Assembly: GCF_039614715.1 (NCBI RefSeq)
Contig: NZ_CP154857.1
Span: forward strand, 2,294,001-2,358,000
DNA: 64,000 nt
Reading direction: 5' to 3'
Source of the DNA: Microbacterium sp. AZCO
Lineage (GTDB): Bacteria > Actinomycetota > Actinomycetes > Actinomycetales > Microbacteriaceae
A program made the translations under genes and the position numbers. Position 1 is the stretch's first letter. Each line of letters begins with the position of its first letter. A model generated the notes under the pieces. The model worked only from the letters and a program-made list of their open reading frames with translations. It did not search any database and was not told the DNA's origin. Below, piece after piece: positions 37,823 through 44,995 of this stretch.

Positions 37823-38113
37823 TCCGCCTCCGATTCGGCCGATTCGAGTCGAACGTAGCAGGACCGCGCTCGTGGATGTCGCAGCCCTGTGCCAGAGTGT
37901 GAACCCTGGGGAAAGACGCTCGCGCAGAGGTGCACGGGCGAGCGGTGCGCATGCGCCCGCGTGAGCCATCGACCTTGGGGGTGCGATGCCGATGCCGGAC
38001 TTCACAGGCAGGGTGAGGCATCCTGCTGCGCGCTCTTCTCCCCTGGATGACCCGACCCGACGGGCTCCCGGCTTGGGGGTCATGCACCCCAGGGGAAAAG
38101 GAAGGGTACGAAC
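37823..38113. other. 291-bp upstream region of the secreted-protein gene
   Basis: No gene is seen. CTTGGGGGT occurs twice (37974-37982 and 38072-38080). The second copy forms a CTTGGGG/CCCCAGG hairpin (38072-38093) just before the ribosome site AAAAGGAAGG of the next gene and may be an operator or an mRNA structure. Confidence 0.45.
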
Positions 38114-38932
38114 ATGAAGCACAGGATGCTCGCGGGCATGGTCCTGGCCGCCGCTCTGCTGATCGCCCCGTTCGGGGTCGCGGCAGCGTCGGCCGCTCCG
38201 CCGACCGGCAACGTCTGCGCCGACTACTCCACGGGGCACATCGACCCCGGTCCGGGCGTCAAGCAGGTGACCTACACGGCTCCGGCGGGCCAGGTCATCC
38301 TCGCCGTGTGCGTCAAGGCGGGGTCGGCGAAGCAGGGCCTCCGCCCCGAAGCCGTCACCGTGCCGGCCGGCGCGACCCGGATCACGTTCAGCCACTCATC
38401 GGGCAAGGACATCGGGCACTACTCGGTGCTGCTGGGTGCTGACCCGCTCGCGTGCATCGAGGGCTGGGTCGACATCGACACGCGGCTCAACGGCCGTTAC
38501 GAGTGCGTCGAGACCGGACTCCACGTCTGGACGACCGACAATTCGAGCCAGGCGAAGGTCTCCCTCGGCACCGTCGCCTCGTTCCCGCTGTCGCAGGCGG
38601 GCCCGCTCGATCTCGACTGGACGGGAACGACCCCCGCGCCGGGTCTCAACCTCTTCGTGAACTTCGGCAACGGGCAGACCGGCACCCTCGTGTGGGAGGC
38701 CGCCTACGGCGGCGACGACCTCTGGCTCACGCAGTCCGGCATCGACAAGGGCATCGAGGCCCCCGTCGTCGGCGGGGGCTCGGGCTCGTCCCACCACGGC
38801 ACCCTCGCGCAGTGGTCGGCGCTGTACCCGAACGCCCAGGTGTACGGCATCGCGTTCTCGCTCGGGTCGGGCGTCCTCGGCGACGGCGTGATCCACGCGA
38901 TCTCGGCCGGCGGCACGGTGTACGACTTCTGA
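38114..38932 (+). CDS. secreted protein of unknown function
   Basis: A 272-residue protein with a clear Sec signal peptide (MKHRMLAGMVLAAALL..., cleavage after ASAA-APP near residue 29). The mature part is beta-rich. It has cysteines in GNVCADYSTG, AVCVKAG, ACIEGW and YECVET, enough for two disulphides, and ends in VIHAISAGGTVYDF. The C-terminal half (LNLFVNFGNGQTGTLVWEAAY, LYPNAQVYGIAFSLGSGVLG) looks like a jelly-roll or beta-sandwich. I do not recognise the family. AAGGAAGG precedes the ATG, and a strong terminator follows, so it is a single-gene unit. Confidence 0.8.
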   Translation: MKHRMLAGMVLAAALLIAPFGVAAASAAPPTGNVCADYSTGHIDPGPGVKQVTYTAPAGQVILAVCVKAGSAKQGLRPEAVTVPAGATRITFSHSSGKDIGHYSVLLGADPLACIEGWVDIDTRLNGRYECVETGLHVWTTDNSSQAKVSLGTVASFPLSQAGPLDLDWTGTTPAPGLNLFVNFGNGQTGTLVWEAAYGGDDLWLTQSGIDKGIEAPVVGGGSGSSHHGTLAQWSALYPNAQVYGIAFSLGSGVLGDGVIHAISAGGTVYDF

Positions 38933-38938
38933 TCCATC

Positions 38939-38979
38939 GGGTGCTCCGCCGGCGCCATGCGGCGTCCGGCGGAGCACCC
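38939..38979. terminator. two-way terminator after the secreted-protein gene
   Basis: GGGTGCTCCGCCG (38939-38951) pairs perfectly with CGGCGGAGCACCC (38967-38979), 13 bp around a 15-base loop, between convergent stops. Confidence 0.85.
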
Positions 38980-38980
38980 G

Positions 38981-39406
38981 TCACTCGACGTGCCGAGTGG
39001 CGTCGCGCCAGAGATCGTGCAGCCGGCGATTCGCGTCGGCACCGACCCGATTGCCCGAGCGGAACTGGAACCGCCAGGCGATCTCGGGCACGAGCACCTC
39101 GAGCAGGTCGCGCGGAATCCGGTCGCTCTCGACGACGAGCGAGTCGAACGACACCTCGACGAAGCTCGCCGTGCGTCGCGCGTCGGCGAAGTGGACGTCC
39201 TCGTACGGATGCGACAGCACGACGCCGTGGCCGATGATCCCGTACGAACCGCCCTGACGCAGCAGCCACGCGTCGGCGCCCGGCCCCACCTCGCGCCGCG
39301 AACCGACGGACCACTGGGTCACATACGGCATCCCCGACGCGACTCGGCGCACGACGGCGGCGTAGGAGCCCGGCCACTCGTCCCACAGCCCCGGATTCCA
39401 ACCCAT
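38981..39406 (-). CDS. hypothetical protein, possibly PUA/EVE-like fold
   Basis: A 141-residue soluble protein starting MGWNPGLWDEWPGSY. The order VTQWSVGSRREVGPGADAWL, GSYGIIGHGVVLSHPYEDVH, SFVEVSFDSLV and DLLEVLVP recalls EVE/PUA-like domains that sit at the N-terminus of some HNH or McrB-type restriction proteins and bind modified bases; here it is alone, with no nuclease part. The ATG at 39406 is chosen over one 45 bp upstream because GGGGAGG lies eight bases before it. The fold assignment is an inference from pattern only. Confidence 0.6.
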   Translation of the reverse strand: MGWNPGLWDEWPGSYAAVVRRVASGMPYVTQWSVGSRREVGPGADAWLLRQGGSYGIIGHGVVLSHPYEDVHFADARRTASFVEVSFDSLVVESDRIPRDLLEVLVPEIAWRFQFRSGNRVGADANRRLHDLWRDATRHVE

Positions 39407-39504
39407 GATGAGGCCCTCCCCCGGGCCGGGAGGAGTGGATGCCGCTGCCATACTCGATTCTCACCCGCCGCCTCGGGGTGAGGGGCGGTCGCGACCGTCA
39501 CGAA

Positions 39505-39541
39505 CAGCCGCCGCGCGACCTGGCGGGTCGCGCGGCGGCTG
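39505..39541 (-). terminator. terminator of the HtrA-like protease gene
   Basis: CAGCCGCCGCGCGAC (39505-39519) pairs perfectly with GTCGCGCGGCGGCTG (39527-39541), a 15-bp stem with a 7-base loop, 17 bp past the protease stop. Confidence 0.85.
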
Positions 39542-39557
39542 ACTCGGACGTCGTTCG

Positions 39558-40769
39558 TCAGGCCACCGGGCCCGCGACGAGCGTGACGGCGGCCGAGCGC
39601 GTCGAGCCCGAGGCATCGACCCACGTGAGGGTCACGGTGTCACCCGGATTGCGCGCCGAGAGCAGCGAGCTGAGCGTCGAGGCGTCGGTCACGGCGGTGC
39701 CGTCGACGGCCGTGATGGTGTCGCCGCCGGTGAGCCCGGCCTCGTCGGCCGGGGTGCCCTGGTAGACGCCCGCGATGAGCGCACCGGTGGCTGACGTCGA
39801 GGTGCCGTAGCGGCTGCGCGCCGGCGATGTGCTCTGCTGCGCGAGTCCCACGCCCAGGAAGGCGGGGTAGCCGATCGTGACGCCGTCGGACTCGTCGCCG
39901 TTCACGATCTGCTTCGCGATCGCGAGCGCGTCCTCGATCGGGATGGCCCAGGCCGTCGTGTTCGCCGTGCCGGTGGAGGCCGCCGTCGTCATTCCGACGA
40001 CCTCGCCCTGCGCATCCAGAAGCGCGCCGCCCGAGTCGCCCGAGACGACATCGGCCGAGATCTGGATCATGCCGTCGAGCGTCTCGCCCGGTGCGCTGCC
40101 CTCCGCGGCCGTCGTGACGGTCGTGTCGAGGTCGATGATCTGCCCGTCGGCGGCGAGCAGCACGCCGCCGCCCTTCGCGTTGCCGACGGCGGTGACCGCC
40201 TGGCCGATGGTTTCGGCATCCTGGTCGATCGTCACCGTCGCGAGACCCGAGGCGCCCTGCAGCTGCAGCAGAGCGACATCGTCCTGCGCGTCCGTTCCGA
40301 CGACCTTCGCCGTGTACGTCTCGCCGGTGGAGGCGATCGTCACCCGGATCTGGGTCGAGCCGGCGACCACGTGGTTGTTCGTGAGGACGAGGCCGTTGCT
40401 CGTCAGCACCATGCCCGTGCCGGCCGCCGCGGCATCCTGGTACCCGAGGACGGTGTCGATGAGCACGAGACCGGTCGACTCGTCGGCGTTCGCGGGGGTG
40501 GCATCGGCGACCGACGACGGCGAGCCGTACGAGCTCGAGCCGTAGCCGCCTGAACCGTACCCGTTCGAGCCGTAGCCGTTTGAGCTGTAGCCGTTCGAGC
40601 CGTAGCCGTTCGACCATCCGGGGTAGGCGGAGGCGACGGTCTGCGCCGGCGCGGCGTTCGCGGCGGTCGGGATGCCGAACGCCAGCGCTCCCGCACAGGC
40701 GAGGGTCGCGGCGGCGGACGCGTAGAGCCGGCGGCGCGGACGGCGGGGGTTTGCGGTGCTGTCGGACAT
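39558..40769 (-). CDS. HtrA/DegP-like serine protease with PDZ domain
   Basis: A 403-residue exported protease. After a signal peptide (AATLACAGALAFGIPTAANA) comes a Gly/Tyr/Ser/Asn repeat (residues 53-83), then a trypsin-like domain with catalytic His133 (NNHVV), Asp163 or Asp164 (DDVALL) and Ser246 (GDSGGALL), and a C-terminal PDZ domain (about 305-400, with TPADEAGLTGGDTITAVDG). Such proteases degrade or refold damaged envelope proteins. GAGG lies seven bases before the ATG. It is divergent from a Ser/Thr kinase gene across 265 bp, and a strong terminator follows it. Confidence 0.92.
   Translation of the reverse strand: MSDSTANPRRPRRRLYASAAATLACAGALAFGIPTAANAAPAQTVASAYPGWSNGYGSNGYSSNGYGSNGYGSGGYGSSSYGSPSSVADATPANADESTGLVLIDTVLGYQDAAAAGTGMVLTSNGLVLTNNHVVAGSTQIRVTIASTGETYTAKVVGTDAQDDVALLQLQGASGLATVTIDQDAETIGQAVTAVGNAKGGGVLLAADGQIIDLDTTVTTAAEGSAPGETLDGMIQISADVVSGDSGGALLDAQGEVVGMTTAASTGTANTTAWAIPIEDALAIAKQIVNGDESDGVTIGYPAFLGVGLAQQSTSPARSRYGTSTSATGALIAGVYQGTPADEAGLTGGDTITAVDGTAVTDASTLSSLLSARNPGDTVTLTWVDASGSTRSAAVTLVAGPVA
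40521..40613. repeat. 15-bp coding repeats in the protease gene
   Basis: About six imperfect 15-bp units encode a (Y/S)GSNG-type repeat between signal peptide and protease domain. Two or three neighbouring units are nearly identical, so the copy number may vary. Confidence 0.8.
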
Positions 40770-40806
40770 GGATGGTTCCTCTCGTCGATCCGATGACAGC
40801 AATCAA

Positions 40807-40825
40807 CGCTCGGAAGGGCCGAGCG
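40807..40825. promoter_or_regulatory. hairpin in the divergent protease/kinase gap
   Basis: CGCTCGG-AAGGG-CCGAGCG is a perfect 7-bp stem with a 5-base loop, 38 bp before the protease ATG. The remaining 200 bp of this divergent gap show no other clear signal apart from AAGGAG before the kinase start. Confidence 0.4.
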
Positions 40826-41034
40826 AAAAGCTATGCGTCTCCTTTGCGTCACTCCCGACCGGGCTCTTTCACACTCCGCGCTCAGCCCCGCCATCGCTTG
40901 CGCTCATGGTCCGCTCAGGCTCGCGGCGGTGCGGGCGCGGCCCCCTTCCATACGGGCGGCGTGGGTCGCAACCCCCTGATGCTCTGGCCTCCTGCGCGCG
41001 AGCATCGGGAGATCCTGCAAGGAGCGGAATCCCG

Positions 41035-42900
41035 ATGAGCACCCCGTCCGCCCTCGTCGCTGACCGCTATCGGCTGGTCAGGATGCTCGGCGCGGGCGGA
41101 ATGGGGGTGGTCTGGGAGGCCTGGGACGAGAGACTCCACCGCACGGTCGCCCTCAAGATGCTGCGCACGCAGCCGGAGTCGACGGATGCGGAGCGCCAGG
41201 TCGCCACGGATCGCGCCATGCGCGAGGCGCGCATCACGGCGGGCCTGCACCATCCGCACGCCGTGACGGTCTTCGACGTCGTCGAACACGACGGCCAGCC
41301 GTGCATCGTGATGCAGCTCATCGAATCGACCCCGCTGTCGGTGCTCCTCCGCGAGCACGGCACGTTCTCCCCCGCTGAGACGGCGCGCATCGGCGCCCAG
41401 ATCGCGTCGGCGCTCGCGGCGGCTCACGCCCTGAAGATCGTGCACCGCGACGTCAAACCCGGCAACATCCTCATCGCGGCCGACGGGTCGGCGATGATCA
41501 GCGACTTCGGCATCTCGCACGCCCTCGGAGATGCCACCATCACCGCGACGGGTCTCATCCACGGCACCCCCGCGTATCTCGCGCCCGAGGCGGCGCGCGG
41601 CCTGCCGACGAGCTTCGCGTCGGATGTCTTCTCCCTGGGCTCCACGCTCTACGCGATGACGGAGGGCGAGCCGCCGTTCGGCGCGGAGCCGAATGCCATC
41701 GCACTGCTCCACAAGGTCGCCCGCGGCGGCTATCCCGCTCCGAAGCATGCCGGACCGCTCGCACCGCTCCTGCGGCGGATGCTCGCGACCCAGCCGAAGC
41801 GCCGGCCGACCATGTCGTCGGTCGTCGAATCGCTGAGCGGCATGCAGCAGGGCAACGTCGATGTGCCGGCCACAGTCATCGCGGCGACGGCGCCCGTCCC
41901 CGAGGACTGGACGACCGAGCCGATCGCGGAGGCCCAGGCGGCACAGATGCAGGATGCTGCGACCGAGCCGGTTCAGGACGCCGCCTCCGGCCGAGCGGGG
42001 TCGGATGCGCCGACCGAGCGGATCGCCGATGCGCCGACCGAGCGGATCGCGGAGGCGCCGACCGAGCGGATCGCCGATGCGCCGACCGAGCGGATCGCCG
42101 ATGCGTCGACCCAGCGGATCGAGGACACGCCGACCGAGCAGATCGCCGATGCGCCGAGCGCGCGGATCGCCGATGCGTCGAGGGAGCCGACGGCCGAGAC
42201 CCTCCGCGTCGATCGGCCGGCTCACCACATGCCGCTCACCGCCGAGACGGAGCCGCTGGAACGGCCGGCCCCTCCCGTGCAGACGACCGGCGCGCCCACC
42301 CCGACGAGCGAGACGCGGCCCCGGGCTGGCGTCCTCCGCGCGACGCTCGCCGTCGGCATCCTGATCCTTCTCGCCGCCATCGGCATCGGCGCGTGGGTGC
42401 TGATGGATCCGCTGCGAGCGGGCCCGCTCGGCGACGCGTCGCCGTCCGCCGCATCCACGCCGACGGCAGCCACGTCGACGACGACTCCGCCCGAGGAGTC
42501 GCCGCCGCCCGCACCGTCGGCGACGCCCTCACCCGTCGCACAGGAACCCACGCCATCCGCTCCGCCCGCGCAGACTCCCGAGCAGCGTGTGGTCGACGCG
42601 ATCACGGGGTACTACGCCCTGATGCCCGAGCAGCGCGACGCCGCGTGGCCTCTCATGACCGCGGACTATCAGGAGAACCACGCGGGCGGACGCAGCGGCT
42701 ACGAGGCCTTCTGGTCGGGCGTCAGCGACGTCGCCGTCGCCGATGTCACGGCCTCCGGCCCGGATCGCGGACAGGCGACCCTGACCTACCGCTTCACCGA
42801 CGGGCGGGTCGTGCGGGAGGCGACGGCGTACCGCTTCGTCGACGAGGACGGCGTGCTGAAGATCGCCGAGACCGACGTGCTGAGCAGCACCGAGCTCTGA
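41035..42900 (+). CDS. membrane Ser/Thr protein kinase (PknB-like)
   Basis: A 621-residue receptor-type kinase. The kinase domain (residues about 10-275) has the glycine loop GAGGMGVVWEAWD, catalytic Lys41 (VALKML), HRDVKPGN (Asp139), DFG (157-159) and APE (183-185). A juxtamembrane linker contains seven copies of an 8-residue unit, DAPTERIA (residues 324-379), rich in Thr. One membrane helix (about 433-457) is followed by a Pro/Thr linker and an extracellular domain from about residue 520, which looks like an NTF2/DUF4878 fold rather than PASTA repeats. AGGAG precedes the ATG. It is divergent from the HtrA-like protease. Confidence 0.92.
   Translation: MSTPSALVADRYRLVRMLGAGGMGVVWEAWDERLHRTVALKMLRTQPESTDAERQVATDRAMREARITAGLHHPHAVTVFDVVEHDGQPCIVMQLIESTPLSVLLREHGTFSPAETARIGAQIASALAAAHALKIVHRDVKPGNILIAADGSAMISDFGISHALGDATITATGLIHGTPAYLAPEAARGLPTSFASDVFSLGSTLYAMTEGEPPFGAEPNAIALLHKVARGGYPAPKHAGPLAPLLRRMLATQPKRRPTMSSVVESLSGMQQGNVDVPATVIAATAPVPEDWTTEPIAEAQAAQMQDAATEPVQDAASGRAGSDAPTERIADAPTERIAEAPTERIADAPTERIADASTQRIEDTPTEQIADAPSARIADASREPTAETLRVDRPAHHMPLTAETEPLERPAPPVQTTGAPTPTSETRPRAGVLRATLAVGILILLAAIGIGAWVLMDPLRAGPLGDASPSAASTPTAATSTTTPPEESPPPAPSATPSPVAQEPTPSAPPAQTPEQRVVDAITGYYALMPEQRDAAWPLMTADYQENHAGGRSGYEAFWSGVSDVAVADVTASGPDRGQATLTYRFTDGRVVREATAYRFVDEDGVLKIAETDVLSSTEL
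42004..42171. repeat. 24-bp tandem repeat, seven copies, in the kinase gene
   Basis: Seven consecutive 24-bp units start at 42004, 42028, 42052, 42076, 42100, 42124 and 42148. Units 1-4 are almost identical; units 5-7 have diverged, and a partial eighth follows. Each encodes (D/E)(A/T)(P/S)T(E/Q)RIx. Confidence 0.92.
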
Positions 42901-42908
42901 CCCGGCCC

Positions 42909-43481
42909 TCAGCGGCGCCTGAGAGTCAGAGCCGCGAGCCGATCCGCCTTGCCCTTCAGACGCCCCGCGACCGGCCGCTGCTGCTCGCCCTGCTGGGCGC
43001 CGAGCACGAGCAGGACCGCCGTCAGCGTGGGGATCACCCACTGCAGCACCTTCTGCTGCTTCTGCGCCGACGTCAGCTCGGTCGATGCGCCGTCCGCCGG
43101 TTCGGTGACGCCCTCGGTGCCCTGCGGCGCGTTCTTCGCCATCTTCATGCCGAGGAATCCGGAGTAGACGGTGACGGCGCCGGCCGCGAGCTCGAGGCAG
43201 GTCTTGACGATCGTGTTGGTGCGCGCCTCGCCCTGCGTCGCGAGCCGCTCCTTGTTGCTGAAGATCAGGGCGATGCCGCCGAGGGCGTGCGCGCCGATCA
43301 GCGCCCACTGCACCGGCGCCCAGCGCGCCCAACCCGCCGACGAGATCGTGAGTCGCTCGGCCGGCGAGGAAGCCGTGGCCGCGCCGCCGTTGAGGCCGAT
43401 GGCGCCCATGAGAGAGCCGCCGAACCATCCGGCGAGGCCCACGTCCTGAAGGCTTCGGATGATGGTGTCACGTCCTGACAT
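42909..43481 (-). CDS. hypothetical membrane protein
   Basis: A 190-residue protein with about four membrane segments: near residues 16-32 (LAGWFGGSLMGAIGLNG), 55-75 (PVQWALIGAHALGGIALIF), 92-112 (LELAAGAVTVYSGFLGMKM) and 148-163 (VIPTLTAVLLVLGAQ). The C-terminal tail is basic (GRLKGKADRLAALTLRRR). The pattern is common in Microbacteriaceae as an uncharacterised protein; I cannot name a function. GAAAGGA lies before the ATG. It is convergent with the kinase (8 bp between stops) and divergent from msrB. Confidence 0.78.
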   Translation of the reverse strand: MSGRDTIIRSLQDVGLAGWFGGSLMGAIGLNGGAATASSPAERLTISSAGWARWAPVQWALIGAHALGGIALIFSNKERLATQGEARTNTIVKTCLELAAGAVTVYSGFLGMKMAKNAPQGTEGVTEPADGASTELTSAQKQQKVLQWVIPTLTAVLLVLGAQQGEQQRPVAGRLKGKADRLAALTLRRR

Positions 43482-43677
43482 GTCGTTTCCTTTCGTAGGG
43501 AACGGCCACCCTCCCTTCTGATCACCGGACCGCGATGCGGGGTTGACTCGGTCCGTCCACGTGTGCTGAGGACAGCAGAACTCACAGCCCGCTCCCAGCC
43601 TCGCGGGACCAAATCGGCAGAGGCATCCGTTCTTCCTCTATGACGCCGCAGCCAGCCGCGTCTCCCGAGGAGGAACT

Positions 43678-44145
43678 GTGACCGACCAGGACTACCGCAA
43701 GACCGCCGAGGCGCTCAGCCGTCTCAGCGACACCCAGTACCGCGTCACACAGGAGGACGGCACCGAGCCCGCCTTCCGCAACGCGTACTGGAACAACCAC
43801 GAGCCCGGCATCTACGTCGACGTCGTCTCCGGGCAGCCGCTGTTCTCGTCGAACGACAAGTACGACAGCGGCACCGGATGGCCGAGCTTCACCCGGCCCA
43901 TCGACCGCGACGCCGTCACGACCAAGACCGACTGGAAGATGATCGTCCCGCGCACCGAGGTGCGCTCGTCGGGCGCCGACAGCCATCTGGGCCACGTGTT
44001 CCACGACGGCCCACGGGATGCCGGTGGCCTGAGATACTGCATGAACTCGGCCTCGCTGCGGTTCATCCCCGTCGCCGACCTCGAGACCGAGGGCTACGGC
44101 GCGTACCGAAACCTCTTCACCACCGACCAGGAGACTGCATCATGA
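43678..44145 (+). CDS. msrB: peptide-methionine (R)-S-oxide reductase
   Basis: A 155-residue reductase that repairs R-methionine sulfoxide in oxidised proteins. It shows [31 protein letters not shown] and the terminal [13 protein letters not shown], where the Cys of RYCMNS is the catalytic residue. The zinc-binding CxxC pairs of many MsrB proteins are absent. The GTG start follows GAGGAGGAA. It overlaps msrA by four bases (ATGA). The 196-bp upstream space holds GAGGAGG and a TTGACT-like element, without a clear -10. Confidence 0.95.
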   Translation: MTDQDYRKTAEALSRLSDTQYRVTQEDGTEPAFRNAYWNNHEPGIYVDVVSGQPLFSSNDKYDSGTGWPSFTRPIDRDAVTTKTDWKMIVPRTEVRSSGADSHLGHVFHDGPRDAGGLRYCMNSASLRFIPVADLETEGYGAYRNLFTTDQETAS

Positions 44146-44696
44146 CCAGCGGACCTTTCGACACCGGCGAGATCACCCGCACCCCCGGCACCGAGACGGC
44201 CGTCCTCGCGGGCGGATGCTTCTGGGGCATGGAGGACCTCATCCGCCGCCAGCCCGGCGTGCTCGACACGCGCGTCGGCTACACGGGCGGCGAGAACGCC
44301 CACGCCACCTACCGCAAGCATCCCGGTCACGCGGAGGCCGTCGAGATCGTGTTCGACCCCTCGAAGACGTCGTACCGCGACATCCTGGCGTTCTTCTTCC
44401 AGATCCACGACCCGTCGACCCTCAACCGCCAGGGCAACGACATCGGCACGAGCTACCGCTCGGCGATCTTCCCGCTCACACCCGAGCAGGAGCAGGTCGC
44501 GCGCGAGACGATCGCCGACGTCGACGCCTCGGGGCTGTGGCCCGGCAAGGCCGTCACGACGATCGAGCCCGCCGGCCCGTTCTGGGAGGCCGAGCCCGAG
44601 CACCAGGACTACCTGATCACGTACCCCAACGGCTACACGTGCCACTTCCCGCGCGCGGGATGGGTGCTGCCCAAGCGCGCCGACGCGACGGCGTAG
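44142..44696 (+). CDS. msrA: peptide-methionine (S)-S-oxide reductase
   Basis: A 184-residue reductase that repairs S-methionine sulfoxide. The catalytic cysteine is in [11 protein letters not shown] (GCFWG motif), followed by [20 protein letters not shown] and the family stretch [24 protein letters not shown] written here only in part: [16 protein letters not shown]. Co-expression with msrB through an ATGA overlap gives repair of both sulfoxide forms from one mRNA. A hairpin terminator follows within five bases of the stop. Confidence 0.96.
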   Translation: MTSGPFDTGEITRTPGTETAVLAGGCFWGMEDLIRRQPGVLDTRVGYTGGENAHATYRKHPGHAEAVEIVFDPSKTSYRDILAFFFQIHDPSTLNRQGNDIGTSYRSAIFPLTPEQEQVARETIADVDASGLWPGKAVTTIEPAGPFWEAEPEHQDYLITYPNGYTCHFPRAGWVLPKRADATA

Positions 44697-44700
44697 TCCT

Positions 44701-44749
44701 CGGACAATGGATGCCGCGGCCCGCCGGGTCGCGGCATCCCGTGTGTCCG
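44701..44749 (+). terminator. terminator of msrBA, GGATGCC/GGCATCC type
   Basis: GGATGCCGCG (44709-44718) pairs with CGCGGCATCC (44730-44739), extended by an outer CGGACA/TGTCCG stem (44701-44706 with 44744-44749). Confidence 0.85.
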
Positions 44750-44883
44750 GCCCTTCTCCTCTTCGCGAACCGGGGGGATCCGCCGAGACCGAGTGGCACG
44801 CTCCCTGGTCTCGACGGAACCACCAGTCTCGGCGCGAGCGAGGGTGCGCGGCGGGCTGGTGGCGGGCGCGGGGCACGTCGCCC

Positions 44884-44945
44884 TTGACCGCGCACCCCTG
44901 AAGCCGCGAGGATGGGAAAGCGCTTATTCGGGAAGCGCTTTCCCA
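44884..44945 (+). promoter_or_regulatory. promoter and LacI-type operator of the rhamnogalacturonan lyase gene
   Basis: TTGACC (44884-44889) and GAGGAT (44908-44913) are 18 bp apart. TGGGAAAGCGCTT (44913-44925) and AAGCGCTTTCCCA (44933-44945) form a perfect 13-bp inverted repeat over the expected start point (about 44920). The core AAGCGCTT is the classic LacI/GalR-family half-site pattern, so a sugar-responsive repressor probably blocks this promoter. No such regulator gene is in the window. Confidence 0.8.
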
Positions 44946-44995
44946 CATCGGCCGAACGTCGACGGTGCGGGAGCACGCAGATCAAGGGAGATTCC

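Noticed and set aside
42004..42171. Possible CRISPR-like array
   Set aside because: The units are contiguous with no spacers, keep the reading frame of a kinase linker, and no cas genes are present.
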